DNA of 64,000 bases from Faecalibacterium hattorii (GTDB lineage Bacteria > Bacillota > Clostridia > Oscillospirales > Ruminococcaceae). The DNA lies in contig NZ_PRLC01000014.1 in NCBI RefSeq assembly GCF_003287455.1, forward strand, positions 1 to 64,000. Direction: 5' to 3'. Below are positions 25,638 to 33,462 of this stretch, piece by piece (positions within the stretch are counted from its first letter, which is position 1; each line of letters opens with the position of its first letter). The notes under the pieces are model-generated. The model was not told the DNA's origin. It made no database searches and saw only the letters and a list, made by a program, of their open reading frames with translations. A program made the translations under genes and the position numbers.

Positions 25638-25666
25638 TTGCATTTTTCCACCGCAGCGTTTATTAT
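25638..25666 (+). promoter_or_regulatory. Sigma-A promoter of the folate operon
   Basis: TTGCAT (25638-25643) and TATTAT (25661-25666) have a 17-bp spacer and lie about 70 bp before the first start codon, back to back with the glyA promoter. Confidence 0.7.
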
Positions 25667-25733
25667 ATTTGTATATTTTTGCCGGATGGTTTTGTACAAC
25701 TTTTCGCCGTCCGCCATGGGGAGGGAAAAGCCG

Positions 25734-26321
25734 ATGGACACCGCCGCAGAAAAGTCGGCGCAGCGCAAGGCGGGCATCGCCGCGCGGCGGGCACTTTCCG
25801 AAGCCGACCGTGCGGCGGCCAATGCCGCGCTCTGCCGCCGCATCGCACAGCTTCGCTGTTTTCGCGAGGCACAGACCCTCCTCGCCTACGCCGCCTTCGG
25901 GGGCGAAGCGGACCTTTCGGCCCTGCTGGCCGAAGCCGAACGGCTGGGCAAAACGGTGGCCTACCCCGTCTGCGGGGAGGGCTTCACCCTGACCGCCGCC
26001 GTGCCGGAGCCGGGCGGCTGGGAGACAGGGGCCTACGGCATCCGCACCCCCATCCTTACAAAATCGCGGCTGCTGGCGCCGGAGGAACTCGACCTCGTGC
26101 TCGTGCCCTGCACCGCATTCGACGCCGCGTGCCGCCGCGTCGGGATGGGGAAAGGCTACTATGACCGCTACCTGCCCCGCTGCCAAAATGCCGTGACGCT
26201 GGGCGTTGCCTTTGAGGTGCAGCGGGTGGAGCGGGCGGCAGCAGACCCCCACGACCGGCAATTGGACAGCTATGCGACAGAGGAGAAAATTTATCGTGGA
26301 ACTGACAAATTTGAGCTGTAA
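25734..26321 (+). CDS. fau: 5-formyltetrahydrofolate cyclo-ligase
   Basis: This 195-residue enzyme uses ATP to convert 5-formyltetrahydrofolate to 5,10-methenyltetrahydrofolate. The family signature RRVGMGKGYYDRYLPR is present at about residues 142-157. The N-terminal KSAQRKAGIAARRALS is the basic helix that usually opens the family. The start at 25734 follows GGGAGG; an in-frame ATG at 25716 is less well placed. It is the first gene of an operon with fchA and folD, both acting on the same methenyl folate, and its end overlaps fchA by 26 bp. Confidence 0.92.
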   Translation: MDTAAEKSAQRKAGIAARRALSEADRAAANAALCRRIAQLRCFREAQTLLAYAAFGGEADLSALLAEAERLGKTVAYPVCGEGFTLTAAVPEPGGWETGAYGIRTPILTKSRLLAPEELDLVLVPCTAFDAACRRVGMGKGYYDRYLPRCQNAVTLGVAFEVQRVERAAADPHDRQLDSYATEEKIYRGTDKFEL

Positions 26322-26925
26322 AACCTTTTTGGCTGAGCTTGCCGGGAACGCCCCCGCACCGGGCGGCGGCGGCGCGGCGGCACTGGTGGGCGCAGCGGGG
26401 GCGGCGCTGGGGAATATGGTCGGCAGCCTGACCGTGGGCAAGAAGAAATATGCCGCCGTAGAAGCCGACATCCTTGCGCTGAACGAGCGCTCCACCGCCC
26501 TGCGCAAGCGGCTGGAGGGGCTGGTACAGGCCGACGCCGAGGCGTTCCTGCCGCTGGCTGCCGCCTACAAGCTGCCCAAAGAGACGCCGGAGCAGCAAGC
26601 CCACAAGGCTGCGGTGCTGGAAGAGGCCCTCAACAGGGCCTGTGCGGTGCCGCTGGAGATCATGGCCGCATGCTGCGAGGGGATCACCCTTGCAGAGGAA
26701 TATGGGGCCAAGGGCAGCGTGCTGGCCCTCTCCGACGCCGGGTGCGCCGCGCTGTTCTGCAAAGCCGCGCTCCAAGCGGCGGGGCTGAACGTTATGGTCA
26801 ACACCCGCCTGATGGCCGACAAAGCCCGCGCCGCCGCGCTGAACGCCGAGGCCGCCGCGCTGCTGGCCGATTTTGTCCCCAAGGCCGACCGGGTCTATGA
26901 ACAGCTCACACAACAGGAGGGGTAA
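26296..26925 (+). CDS. fchA: Methenyltetrahydrofolate cyclohydrolase, FchA/cyclodeaminase family
   Basis: This 209-residue, all-helical protein belongs to the formiminotransferase-cyclodeaminase C-terminal family. The opening LAGNAPAPGGGGAAAL is the family signature, with Pro-Gly-Gly-Gly binding folate, followed by GNMVGSLTVGKKKY. In clostridia such proteins hydrolyse 5,10-methenyl- to 10-formyltetrahydrofolate. The GTG at 26296, ten bases after GAGGAG, gives the normal family length; the nearest ATG would add an unrelated extension. It overlaps fau by 26 bp and lies 4 bp before folD. The neighbouring FolD lacks the residues for this same step, which makes FchA necessary. Confidence 0.9.
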   Translation: MELTNLSCKTFLAELAGNAPAPGGGGAAALVGAAGAALGNMVGSLTVGKKKYAAVEADILALNERSTALRKRLEGLVQADAEAFLPLAAAYKLPKETPEQQAHKAAVLEEALNRACAVPLEIMAACCEGITLAEEYGAKGSVLALSDAGCAALFCKAALQAAGLNVMVNTRLMADKARAAALNAEAAALLADFVPKADRVYEQLTQQEG

Positions 26926-26929
26926 TGTG

Positions 26930-27781
26930 ATGGCAACGATCTTGAAAGGCGCGCCTGTGGTGGCCGCCATGAACGAAGCAAACGCCGCCCGGTGCGCGGC
27001 ACTGAAAGCGCGGGGCGTCACCCCCACGCTGGCCGTGGTGCGGGTGGGTGCCCGCCCGGACGATCTTTCCTACGAGAAAGGCGTCCTGACCCGCTGCGGC
27101 AAGGTCGGCGTGGAGGTGAAGCAGTTCCTCCTGCCCGAAGATGCCGCGCAGGAGCAGCTGCTGGACGTGATCGCGCAGGTCAACGCAGACCCGGCCATCC
27201 ACGGCTGTCTGCTCTTCCGCCCGCTGCCCAAGCAGTTTGATGACCGCACCATCCGCGCCGCACTGGCCCCGGAAAAGGACATCGACGGCATCACCGACGG
27301 CTCGCTGGCCGGGGTCTTCACCAACAGCGCCATCGGCTACCCGCCCTGCACGGCACAGGCGTGCCTTGAGATCTTGAAGTATTATCAGGTGCCCCTCTCC
27401 GGCAAGCGGGCCGTGGTGGTGGGCCGCAGCCTTGTGGTGGGCAAGCCCGCCGCCATGATGCTGGACCGCGAAAACGCCACCGTCACCCTCTGCAACTCCC
27501 GCACCCGGAACCTCCCTGCCCTCTGCCAAGAGGCGGACGTTGTGGTAGTCGCCATGGGCAAGCAGGGCGCCATCGGCGGCGAACACCTGCGGGCCGGGCA
27601 GGTCGTGGTGGATGTGGGCATTCATGTCAACGCGGAAGGCAAGCTCTGCGGTGACGTCCGGTTCGACGAGGCGGAGCCGCTGGTGGAGGCCGTCACCCCG
27701 GTGCCCGGCGGTGTCGGCACCGTGACCACCTCGGTGCTGGTGGGCCATGTGGTCGAGGCGGCGGAAAAGGCCCTCGGCTGA
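26930..27781 (+). CDS. folD: Methylenetetrahydrofolate dehydrogenase, FolD family, probably without cyclohydrolase activity
   Basis: This 283-residue protein has the FolD fold with PLPKQFDD, KDIDGITD and the nucleotide-binding VVVGRSLVVGKPAAMML, plus the C-terminal PVPGGVGTVTTSVL. The dehydrogenase half therefore looks intact. However, in the motif that normally reads Y-x3-K-x-K-x-C, here YEKGVLTRC, the catalytic Lys position is Val. The Gln of the usual VQLPLP is replaced in LFRPLP. These two residues are required for the cyclohydrolase reaction in known bifunctional FolD. It would then act only as a dehydrogenase, with FchA just upstream doing the hydrolysis. The ATG at 26930 follows GGAGG. 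Confidence 0.93.
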   Translation: MATILKGAPVVAAMNEANAARCAALKARGVTPTLAVVRVGARPDDLSYEKGVLTRCGKVGVEVKQFLLPEDAAQEQLLDVIAQVNADPAIHGCLLFRPLPKQFDDRTIRAALAPEKDIDGITDGSLAGVFTNSAIGYPPCTAQACLEILKYYQVPLSGKRAVVVGRSLVVGKPAAMMLDRENATVTLCNSRTRNLPALCQEADVVVVAMGKQGAIGGEHLRAGQVVVDVGIHVNAEGKLCGDVRFDEAEPLVEAVTPVPGGVGTVTTSVLVGHVVEAAEKALG

Positions 27782-27812
27782 TTTTTGAATTTTTTACAAT
27801 TTGATCGTATGC

Positions 27813-27852
27813 AAAAAAAGGCGCTCGGTGAAACCGTTCACCGAGCGCCGCT
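27813..27852 (-). terminator. Terminator between folD and the MraY-like gene
   Basis: GGCGCTCGGTGAA pairs with TTCACCGAGCGCC. On the minus strand seven U follow, so it mainly ends the MraY-like transcript. On the plus strand the T-run is weaker but it probably also stops folD. Confidence 0.85.
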
Positions 27853-27868
27853 CATTCACTTTTTCGCG

Positions 27869-28813
27869 TCAGCGGGTCAGCAGAAGCAGCCATGCCGAAG
27901 CAACGGCCTGCAGGATCAGCCAGCGGGCCACCACCTGCTCATCGCTCCAGCCCATCCGCTTGCGCACATGGTCGTGCAGCGGGGTCAGGGTGTTTTTCAG
28001 GATGCTGATGTGCAGGAAACGCTTGAAGCTGATCTTCAGGATGCCCAAGCTGCCATCCACGATAAAGACCAGCGCAGCCAGCAGGAAGGAGAAGGGATGG
28101 CCGCTCTTGAGGGCCAGCACTGCGAGGAAGAAGCCCATGGCGCGGCTGCCCGCGTCGCCCATCAGCAGGGTGGAGGGCTTGGCGTTCATCCACAGGTAGG
28201 CCAGCAGAGCACCGATGAAGACGATGGCCGCCGTTGCGTAATCGCCCAGCTCCTTGCCGTAGGCCAGCAGGAAGGTGCCGATGCTGACCACCGCAAGGCT
28301 GGCGGACAGGCCGTCCACGCCGTCGGTGCAGTTGACCACATTGATGCTGGCCCAGATCAGGACGACGATGAGCACGAGGTAGAGCGGATACGGGATGGCG
28401 AAGCTCCAGTTCAGGAAGTGGACCGCCGTGCTGTTGAAGTTCAGGTAGGTCACACCCGCCACGATGGCGATGACGAGGTCGATGAGGCCCTTTTTGTATT
28501 CGTTCCACGCCACTTCCGAAGCATCGTCAAAATAGCCAGAGAGCATGGAGGCGATGAGCAGCACGGTATAGATGATATACTCGGTGCGCAGCGGCACCAC
28601 TGCCAGCGTGACCAGCGCGATGCAGAGCACGAAGATGAGGCCGGAACCGCGGGCCTTGCCCTTGGAGAGCTCGCCGTTCACCGCAAAGGCGCGGCCATGG
28701 TCTTGGGGGAGCTTTTCCCGGAAGACCGAGTCCATCAGCGCCGTCAGCGCAAAGGCCAATAGAAATCCCAGCGCATCCACGGTGCGCTGACTGCCCGATA
28801 ACAGTTGCAGCAT
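27869..28813 (-). CDS. MraY-like phospho-N-acetylmuramoyl-pentapeptide transferase
   Basis: This 314-residue membrane enzyme of the polyprenyl-phosphate sugar-1-phosphate transferase family has about ten helices. It carries the catalytic DD pair in GYFDDASE, NVVNCTDGVDGLSASLA and LLMGDAGSRAMGF, all close to MraY, which makes lipid I of peptidoglycan from UDP-MurNAc-pentapeptide and undecaprenyl phosphate. The MraY C-terminal HHH motif appears here as LHDHVRK. The gene is not in a cell wall (dcw) cluster, which is unusual for mraY. The start at 28813 follows AGAGG. A second polyprenyl glycosyl-phosphate transferase role is possible. Confidence 0.8.
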   Translation of the reverse strand: MLQLLSGSQRTVDALGFLLAFALTALMDSVFREKLPQDHGRAFAVNGELSKGKARGSGLIFVLCIALVTLAVVPLRTEYIIYTVLLIASMLSGYFDDASEVAWNEYKKGLIDLVIAIVAGVTYLNFNSTAVHFLNWSFAIPYPLYLVLIVVLIWASINVVNCTDGVDGLSASLAVVSIGTFLLAYGKELGDYATAAIVFIGALLAYLWMNAKPSTLLMGDAGSRAMGFFLAVLALKSGHPFSFLLAALVFIVDGSLGILKISFKRFLHISILKNTLTPLHDHVRKRMGWSDEQVVARWLILQAVASAWLLLLTR

Positions 28814-28874
28814 ATTTTCCTCTTTCCCGGAACGGCAGAGCGCCGCCCCTGTTGTTTCACTCATACGCAAGGAA

Positions 28875-28903
28875 AGTGTATCACGCCCGGCAGAAAAAAT
28901 CAA
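28875..28903 (-). promoter_or_regulatory. Sigma-A promoter of the MraY-like gene
   Basis: TTGATT (28898-28903) and TACACT (28875-28880) on the minus strand have a 17-bp spacer, with a TG one base before the -10. Confidence 0.7.
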
Positions 28904-28928
28904 TCGTTCCCGCCGAAAAGCCGCCGGT

Positions 28929-28957
28929 TTGACATTTTGCGCCCGCCCTTCTATAAT
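28929..28957 (+). promoter_or_regulatory. Strong sigma-A promoter of the MATE gene
   Basis: Perfect TTGACA (28929-28934) and TATAAT (28952-28957) with a 17-bp spacer, 54 bp before the start. Confidence 0.9.
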
Positions 28958-29011
28958 AAGAAGGCAAGCTGTCCCCTTTGCGGGGCATTTTTTATTGCAA
29001 CAGGAGAAACC

Positions 29012-30430
29012 ATGACACTTTCACTCGAACAGCTTTCCGCCCGGATGCGGCAGGGCGAGGACATCCCTCTGCGCGAGACGGCGCAGGTGGTACTGACGCT
29101 GAGCATCCCTTCGATCTTGCAGCAGATGGTCGTAACGGCCATGGAATACATCGACGCGGCCATGGTCGGCCACATCGGGGCCGAGGCCACCGCCGCCATC
29201 GGCATCGTCAGCTCTAGCACATGGCTGCTGCACGGCATCCTTGTGGGGCTGTACACAGCCTTTTCCATCCAGATTGCCCAATACCTCGGCGCGGACCGCC
29301 AGCAGGACGCCCGCGGCGTGCTGCGCCAATCCATGCTCTTCAACCTGCTGCTGGGCCTTGGGGCGGCGGCCTTCGGCATCGGCATCAGCCGCTTTCTGCC
29401 CGGCTGGCTGGGGGCGGATGTCTCACTTCAAGCCAATGCGTCCGCCTATTTCGCCATCTGGTCGGCGGCTCTCCCCTTCACCATGGCCATGGGGATGTAC
29501 ACGGCCATGCTCCGCGCCACCGGCGACGCGCTGACCCCCGGCCTCATCAGCGTGCTGGTCTGCATGCTGGACGTCCTATTCAACTTTTTCCTGATCAACC
29601 CCACCCGCACCCTCTCCCTCTTCGGCTCCCGCTTCACAGTCTGGGGTGCCGGGCTGGGAGTGCCGGGCGCAGCGCTGGGCACCGCCCTTTCCACCGTGGT
29701 GGGTGGGCTGCTGGCGCTGGCGATCTTATTGCTGCGGGAAGGCCCGCTCTGCATCCGGAAGCCCGGCTCGTGGAAGATCACCCGCTCCTGTCTGCTGAAC
29801 CTCTGGCGGGTGGGTGCCCCGCTGGCAGCGGAGCGCGCGGCCCTCTCCTCCGCACAGGTGCTTCTGGTGCGGATCGTCTCCGGCCTCGGCACGGTGGCCA
29901 TTGCGGCCAACAGCCTTGGCGTCAGCGCCGAGGGTCTGTGCTACATGGCAGGCTACGGCATTCAGGATGCGTCCATCGCGCTGGTGGGGCAGGCCGTGGG
30001 TGCCGGACGGAAGGACATGGCCAAACGGTTCGCCTTTCTCTGCACCGCCATCGGCATGGGGATCATGGCGCTGTCCGGCATGGGGCTGTGGCTGTTCGCC
30101 CCCGCGCTGATGGGCATCTTCACCGCCGACGCCGCTGTCATCGCGCTGGGCGCGCGGGTGCTGCGCATCGAAGCCTTTGCCGAGCCCATGTTCGGGGCCA
30201 GCATCGTGGCCAGCGGCGCGATGCAAGGCGCGGGCGACAGCACCGCCTGTTTCGTGCTGAACCTCGTCAGCATGTGGGGCATCCGGCTGACGCTGGCTTT
30301 CTTCCTCGCGCCCCGGTTCGGGCTGGTGGGCGTGTGGAGCGCCATGTGCTGTGAGCTGTGTATCCGCGGGCTGCTCTTCCTTGTCCGCCTCGCCCGCGGA
30401 AAGTGGCAGGAAAAAGGAGCTCTAAGCTGA
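29012..30430 (+). CDS. MATE family efflux transporter
   Basis: This 472-residue membrane protein has twelve predicted helices in two similar halves. It shows MATE features such as IDAAMVGHIGAEATAAIGI in helix 2 and ANSLGVSAEGLCYMAGYGIQDA in the second half. Such pumps export drugs, toxic metabolites or flavins in exchange for Na+ or H+. The true start is 29012, with AGGAG before it; the frame stays open further upstream but has no ribosome site. It is monocistronic between a near-consensus promoter and a strong terminator, so it may be highly expressed. The substrate cannot be predicted. Confidence 0.9.
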   Translation: MTLSLEQLSARMRQGEDIPLRETAQVVLTLSIPSILQQMVVTAMEYIDAAMVGHIGAEATAAIGIVSSSTWLLHGILVGLYTAFSIQIAQYLGADRQQDARGVLRQSMLFNLLLGLGAAAFGIGISRFLPGWLGADVSLQANASAYFAIWSAALPFTMAMGMYTAMLRATGDALTPGLISVLVCMLDVLFNFFLINPTRTLSLFGSRFTVWGAGLGVPGAALGTALSTVVGGLLALAILLLREGPLCIRKPGSWKITRSCLLNLWRVGAPLAAERAALSSAQVLLVRIVSGLGTVAIAANSLGVSAEGLCYMAGYGIQDASIALVGQAVGAGRKDMAKRFAFLCTAIGMGIMALSGMGLWLFAPALMGIFTADAAVIALGARVLRIEAFAEPMFGASIVASGAMQGAGDSTACFVLNLVSMWGIRLTLAFFLAPRFGLVGVWSAMCCELCIRGLLFLVRLARGKWQEKGALS

Positions 30431-30467
30431 AAAAATCTCCGGGAAGCAACGCTTCCCGGAGATTTTT
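30430..30467. terminator. Bidirectional terminator between the MATE gene and ribU
   Basis: AAAATCTCCGGGAAGC pairs with GCTTCCCGGAGATTTT around a 3-base loop, with A-run and T-run ends, so it serves both converging genes. Confidence 0.9.
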
Positions 30468-30477
30468 CATTTCTCGA

Positions 30478-31077
30478 TTACTTGCGGCCGTGCAGGATGG
30501 GCGACAGCGGCTTATAGATCACCATGCAGAGCACCGCATCCAACAAGCCCTTGACCAGCGTGAAGGGCATGTTGAAGATGACGAGGCACTTGATGAGGCT
30601 GTCTGCCGAGGGCAGGATGGCCTGATACATACCGAGGATGGCTTCCAGCGGCATGTGATAGAACTGCACATAGGCCGGATAGGTGATGAAGTAGTTGGAC
30701 GGCACACTGAACACTGCCATAGCCGCTGCACCGATCAGCGCACCGAGGATAGCCGTTTTGCGGCTCTTGCGGTGCTTATAGATGCAGCCCGCCGTGACCG
30801 AGAAGACCGCACCCAGCATGAAGTTGCACAGCTCGCCGACACACGCGGTGCTGGTGCCCTTGATGACGATGTGGAGCAGGTTCTTCATGAAGCTGATGAC
30901 CGCGCCGTACACCGGGCCCAGCGCAAATGCCCCCAGCAGGGCGGGCAGGTCGGAGAAGTCCATCTTGACGAAGGACGGGATGAGCATCGGGATGGGGAAC
31001 TCGATGAACATCAGGATGAAGGCCACCGCGCTGAGCATGGCGGCTACGGTCAGGTTGTGGGTCGTGTTCTTTTTCAT
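30478..31077 (-). CDS. ribU: Riboflavin ECF transporter S component
   Basis: This 199-residue membrane protein is the riboflavin-binding subunit of an ECF transporter. It has about five to six helices and typical RibU features, including EFPIPMLIPSFVKMDFSDLP near residue 27, which lines the ligand site, and GAVISFMKNLLH. The assignment is secured by the FMN riboswitch and terminator directly upstream. The start at 31077 has GGAGG nine bases before it. It has no ATPase or T subunit beside it, so it must borrow a shared energising module; the UPF0397-linked module at 206-3386 may be dedicated to its own S protein. It is transcribed alone. Confidence 0.95.
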   Translation of the reverse strand: MKKNTTHNLTVAAMLSAVAFILMFIEFPIPMLIPSFVKMDFSDLPALLGAFALGPVYGAVISFMKNLLHIVIKGTSTACVGELCNFMLGAVFSVTAGCIYKHRKSRKTAILGALIGAAAMAVFSVPSNYFITYPAYVQFYHMPLEAILGMYQAILPSADSLIKCLVIFNMPFTLVKGLLDAVLCMVIYKPLSPILHGRK

Positions 31078-31162
31078 AGGTAATATCCTCCCGTCGGGGC
31101 GCTTCGGCCCCAAAATTGAATTGGAAAGCCCTTTTCGCGCTGTATCGGAACCGGGAAGACAA

Positions 31163-31206
31163 CCAAAAACGCGCCCTGCTGCAACCAAAGACTGCAACAG
31201 GGCGCG
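31163..31206 (-). terminator. Riboswitch-controlled terminator upstream of ribU
   Basis: CGCGCCCTG-TTGCAG pairs with GCAGCAGGGCGCG and is followed on the minus strand by TTTTTGGTT. It lies between the FMN aptamer and ribU, where ligand binding would favour its formation. Confidence 0.85.
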
Positions 31207-31230
31207 TAGACAATTCGGATTTGTCTGCCG

Positions 31231-31340
31231 TTTCTTGCATCCGGACTATACCGTTGGCCCCGGAGTCTCACCGGGTCAGCACTCTTTGGGAGTGGTCGCG
31301 GGCTGTACCGCCAGTGGGGAATCGCACCCCGCCCTGAAAC
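31231..31340 (-). promoter_or_regulatory. FMN riboswitch (RFN element)
   Basis: The minus strand carries the conserved RFN blocks in order: TTCAGGGCGGGGTG, then CCCCACTGGCGGTA and CAGCCCGCGA, then GGTGAGACTCCGGGGCC, then AACGGTATAGTCCGGATG. This is a full FMN aptamer followed by a terminator, so FMN should switch ribU off. Confidence 0.95.
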
Positions 31341-31355
31341 GAACTTTCTAGCCAG

Positions 31356-31384
31356 AGTATAGCGCGGCAGAGGGCCCTTGTCAA
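31356..31384 (-). promoter_or_regulatory. Sigma-A promoter of the FMN riboswitch/ribU transcript
   Basis: Perfect TTGACA (31379-31384) and TATACT (31356-31361) on the minus strand have a 17-bp spacer just upstream of the aptamer. Confidence 0.9.
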
Positions 31385-31397
31385 GCCCCTGTTTCGG

Positions 31398-31427
31398 TTG
31401 CCCTTTCCGCGCGTTTTATGGTATACT
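31398..31427 (+). promoter_or_regulatory. Promoter of the MscS-type channel gene
   Basis: TTGCCC (31398-31403) and TATACT (31422-31427), 18 bp apart, with TGG before the -10 making it an extended -10 promoter. Confidence 0.7.
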
Positions 31428-31461
31428 GGGGCGTAAAATATTTTTTTCGAGGAGTTTTGCC

Positions 31462-32550
31462 ATGATTTTTTCCATCCGTGACCTCGGTTTCGAGCTGGGG
31501 CCCTTCCTGCTGGAGGGCTGGCTGGCGCTGGCGGCACGCTGTGTCTGCGCACTGGCGATCTTCCTTGCCGGGTCTTTGGTCTCCCTGCTGCTGCGCAAAA
31601 AGATCTTCCCCGCCCTGCGGGGGCGCACATGGCATTTTGCTGCCACCCCCATCCTGCTGCGAAGCTTGGAAGGCCCTCTGGAACGGATGGCTGTCTTCAC
31701 CGGCTTCTACCTTGCGCTGGCCAGTCTGCCGTGGGCCATCGCCAGCCTTCCGAAATTCCTGCTCATAGCCTACAAGGTCCTGATGACCCTGCTGTTCTGC
31801 AAGGGCCTGTATCAGGCGTCGGATGTGGCCGATTTGCTGCTGGCCTCCTGCAGCCCGGAGATCCGCTCCAACAAGACCCTGCTCTCCCTGCTGAACACGA
31901 CCTACAAGGTGCTGGTCGTCGTCCTCGGTGTGGCCACGGCGGCCCAGATCGCCGGTTTCCCCATCGGCAGCATCGTCGCCGGTGCCGGACTGGTCGGCCT
32001 GACCATTTCGCTGGCTGCGCAGGAAAGCGCCAGCAATCTGTTCAGCGGCATCGTCATCCTGCTGGACAAACCCTTCGCGGTGGGCGACTGGATCACCGTC
32101 GGCGATGTAGAGGGCGAAGTCATCGACATCAACTTCCGCTCCACCCGCATCCGCTCGCAGGATAAGACGGTCAGCATCGTGACGAACAGCAAGATTTGTT
32201 CGTCCACGGTCCAGAACGCGGCTCTGCGCACCATGCGGCCCTACAAGTTCACGCTGGGCGTCACCTACAACACCACCCGCCCCCAGCTGGAGCAGCTGAT
32301 GGCCGATCTGAAGAAGATGCTGGACGAAAGCCCCTACACCGAAAAGGGTGCGAACATCGTCCGGCTGACCAGCTTCGGCGATTCCAGCATCAACATCCTC
32401 GTTTCCGCCTACCTCAAGACCAACGCCTATGCCGTTTTTCTGGAGGAGCAGAACGACCTGAACCTGAACATCATGGACATCATGCAGAAGGATAAGGTCG
32501 ATTTTGCCTTCCCCTCCACCAGCGTCTACATCGAAAGATCCGGTTCCTGA
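31462..32550 (+). CDS. Mechanosensitive ion channel, MscS family
   Basis: This 362-residue inner-membrane channel should open under membrane tension to release solutes during osmotic downshock. Three or four N-terminal helices are followed by the pore helix and beta domain with GLTISLAAQESASNLFSGI, LLDKPFAVGDWI and RSTRIRSQDKTVSIVTNSKI, all conserved in MscS. The C-terminal alpha/beta domain is complete. The start at 31462 has GAGGAG upstream. It is a single-gene unit with its own promoter and terminator. Confidence 0.92.
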   Translation: MIFSIRDLGFELGPFLLEGWLALAARCVCALAIFLAGSLVSLLLRKKIFPALRGRTWHFAATPILLRSLEGPLERMAVFTGFYLALASLPWAIASLPKFLLIAYKVLMTLLFCKGLYQASDVADLLLASCSPEIRSNKTLLSLLNTTYKVLVVVLGVATAAQIAGFPIGSIVAGAGLVGLTISLAAQESASNLFSGIVILLDKPFAVGDWITVGDVEGEVIDINFRSTRIRSQDKTVSIVTNSKICSSTVQNAALRTMRPYKFTLGVTYNTTRPQLEQLMADLKKMLDESPYTEKGANIVRLTSFGDSSINILVSAYLKTNAYAVFLEEQNDLNLNIMDIMQKDKVDFAFPSTSVYIERSGS

Positions 32551-32564
32551 GCCGGTTTTCATTT

Positions 32565-32608
32565 ACTCCCTCCGGCATCGCTGGCGCGATGCCGGAGGGA
32601 GTTTTTTT
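32565..32608. terminator. Terminator between the MscS and ZIP genes
   Basis: ACTCCCTCCGGCATCGC pairs perfectly with GCGATGCCGGAGGGAGT, followed by seven T on the plus strand. The ZIP gene ends at this point on the other strand. Confidence 0.9.
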
Positions 32609-33360
32609 CATAGGGCCACATCCAGCGCCATCATCAGCGCAAACCCCAGCACCACGCTGATGACCCCGGCGGGCTCATCGTTTTCCACCGCTTCGGGGAT
32701 CATCTCCTGCGCAGTCACGCAGACCATGCACCCGGCGGCGGCGCTCATCAGCCACGGCAGCGCCGCGCTCACCCAGCCCGCCAGCGCAAGGGCCAGCAGC
32801 GCCCCCACCGGCTCCACGAGGCCGGAGGCCGCCCCGGCAAAAAACGCACGTTTCTTGCTCTCTCCTTTCTGCAAAAGCGGGAGGCTGACCGCCGCGCCCT
32901 CCGGGAGGTTTTGCAGCCCGATGCCGAGGGCCAGCGCCAGCGCACCGCTTGCGGCGTCCGGCTCACCGGACAGAGCCAGCGCGGCGGCAAGGCCCACCAC
33001 CATGCCCTCCGGCAGGTTGTGCAGCGTGACCGCCAGCACCATCCGTCCGCAGTGGCCGGCCCCGGAGCACAGCAGCCGCCCCGCCGCCTGTTCCAGCCGG
33101 AGCAGTCCTACCGCCCCGATCACCAGCCCCGCCGCGGGCGGCAGCCACCCCGGCAGCGGCCCCCGTTCCGCCCGCTCGATGGCGGGCAGCAGCAAGCTCC
33201 ACACGCTTGCCGCCAGCATGATGCCCGCCGCCATACCGCAGAGCATCCGCCGGGTGCGCGGCTCCTGCGTGGACCGCATCAGGAACACCCCTGCGGCCCC
33301 CACCGCCGTACAGAACGCCGGGAGCAAAAGCACCGCCGCAACCAAAAAAATCCCGTTCAA
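32608..33360 (-). CDS. ZIP family divalent metal transporter
   Basis: This 250-residue membrane protein has about eight helices. The two metal-site helices are marked by HNLPEGMVVG and QNLPEGAAVS, the ZIP signature. A third helix with AQEMIPEA adds ligands. In the second site the usual His is Gln (QNLPEG). It should import zinc, iron or manganese. The terminator overlaps its last codons. There is no obvious metal-responsive operator upstream, and a 100-bp gap separates it from the chromate transporter gene, so co-transcription is possible. Confidence 0.87.
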   Translation of the reverse strand: MNGIFLVAAVLLLPAFCTAVGAAGVFLMRSTQEPRTRRMLCGMAAGIMLAASVWSLLLPAIERAERGPLPGWLPPAAGLVIGAVGLLRLEQAAGRLLCSGAGHCGRMVLAVTLHNLPEGMVVGLAAALALSGEPDAASGALALALGIGLQNLPEGAAVSLPLLQKGESKKRAFFAGAASGLVEPVGALLALALAGWVSAALPWLMSAAAGCMVCVTAQEMIPEAVENDEPAGVISVVLGFALMMALDVAL

Positions 33361-33462
33361 ACCGCATTCCCCCTTCCTGCTGTTCTATGCAGAAAAACGG
33401 AATTCGGTGAACGGGGATCCTTGACACCCGGCAGGAGCTTCAGCCCGCCCCGCACAGCGGAC

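Noticed and set aside
25517-25733. Glycine riboswitch before glyA
   Set aside because: The leader is about 70 nt and lacks the tandem glycine aptamer pattern. Only a simple hairpin was found.
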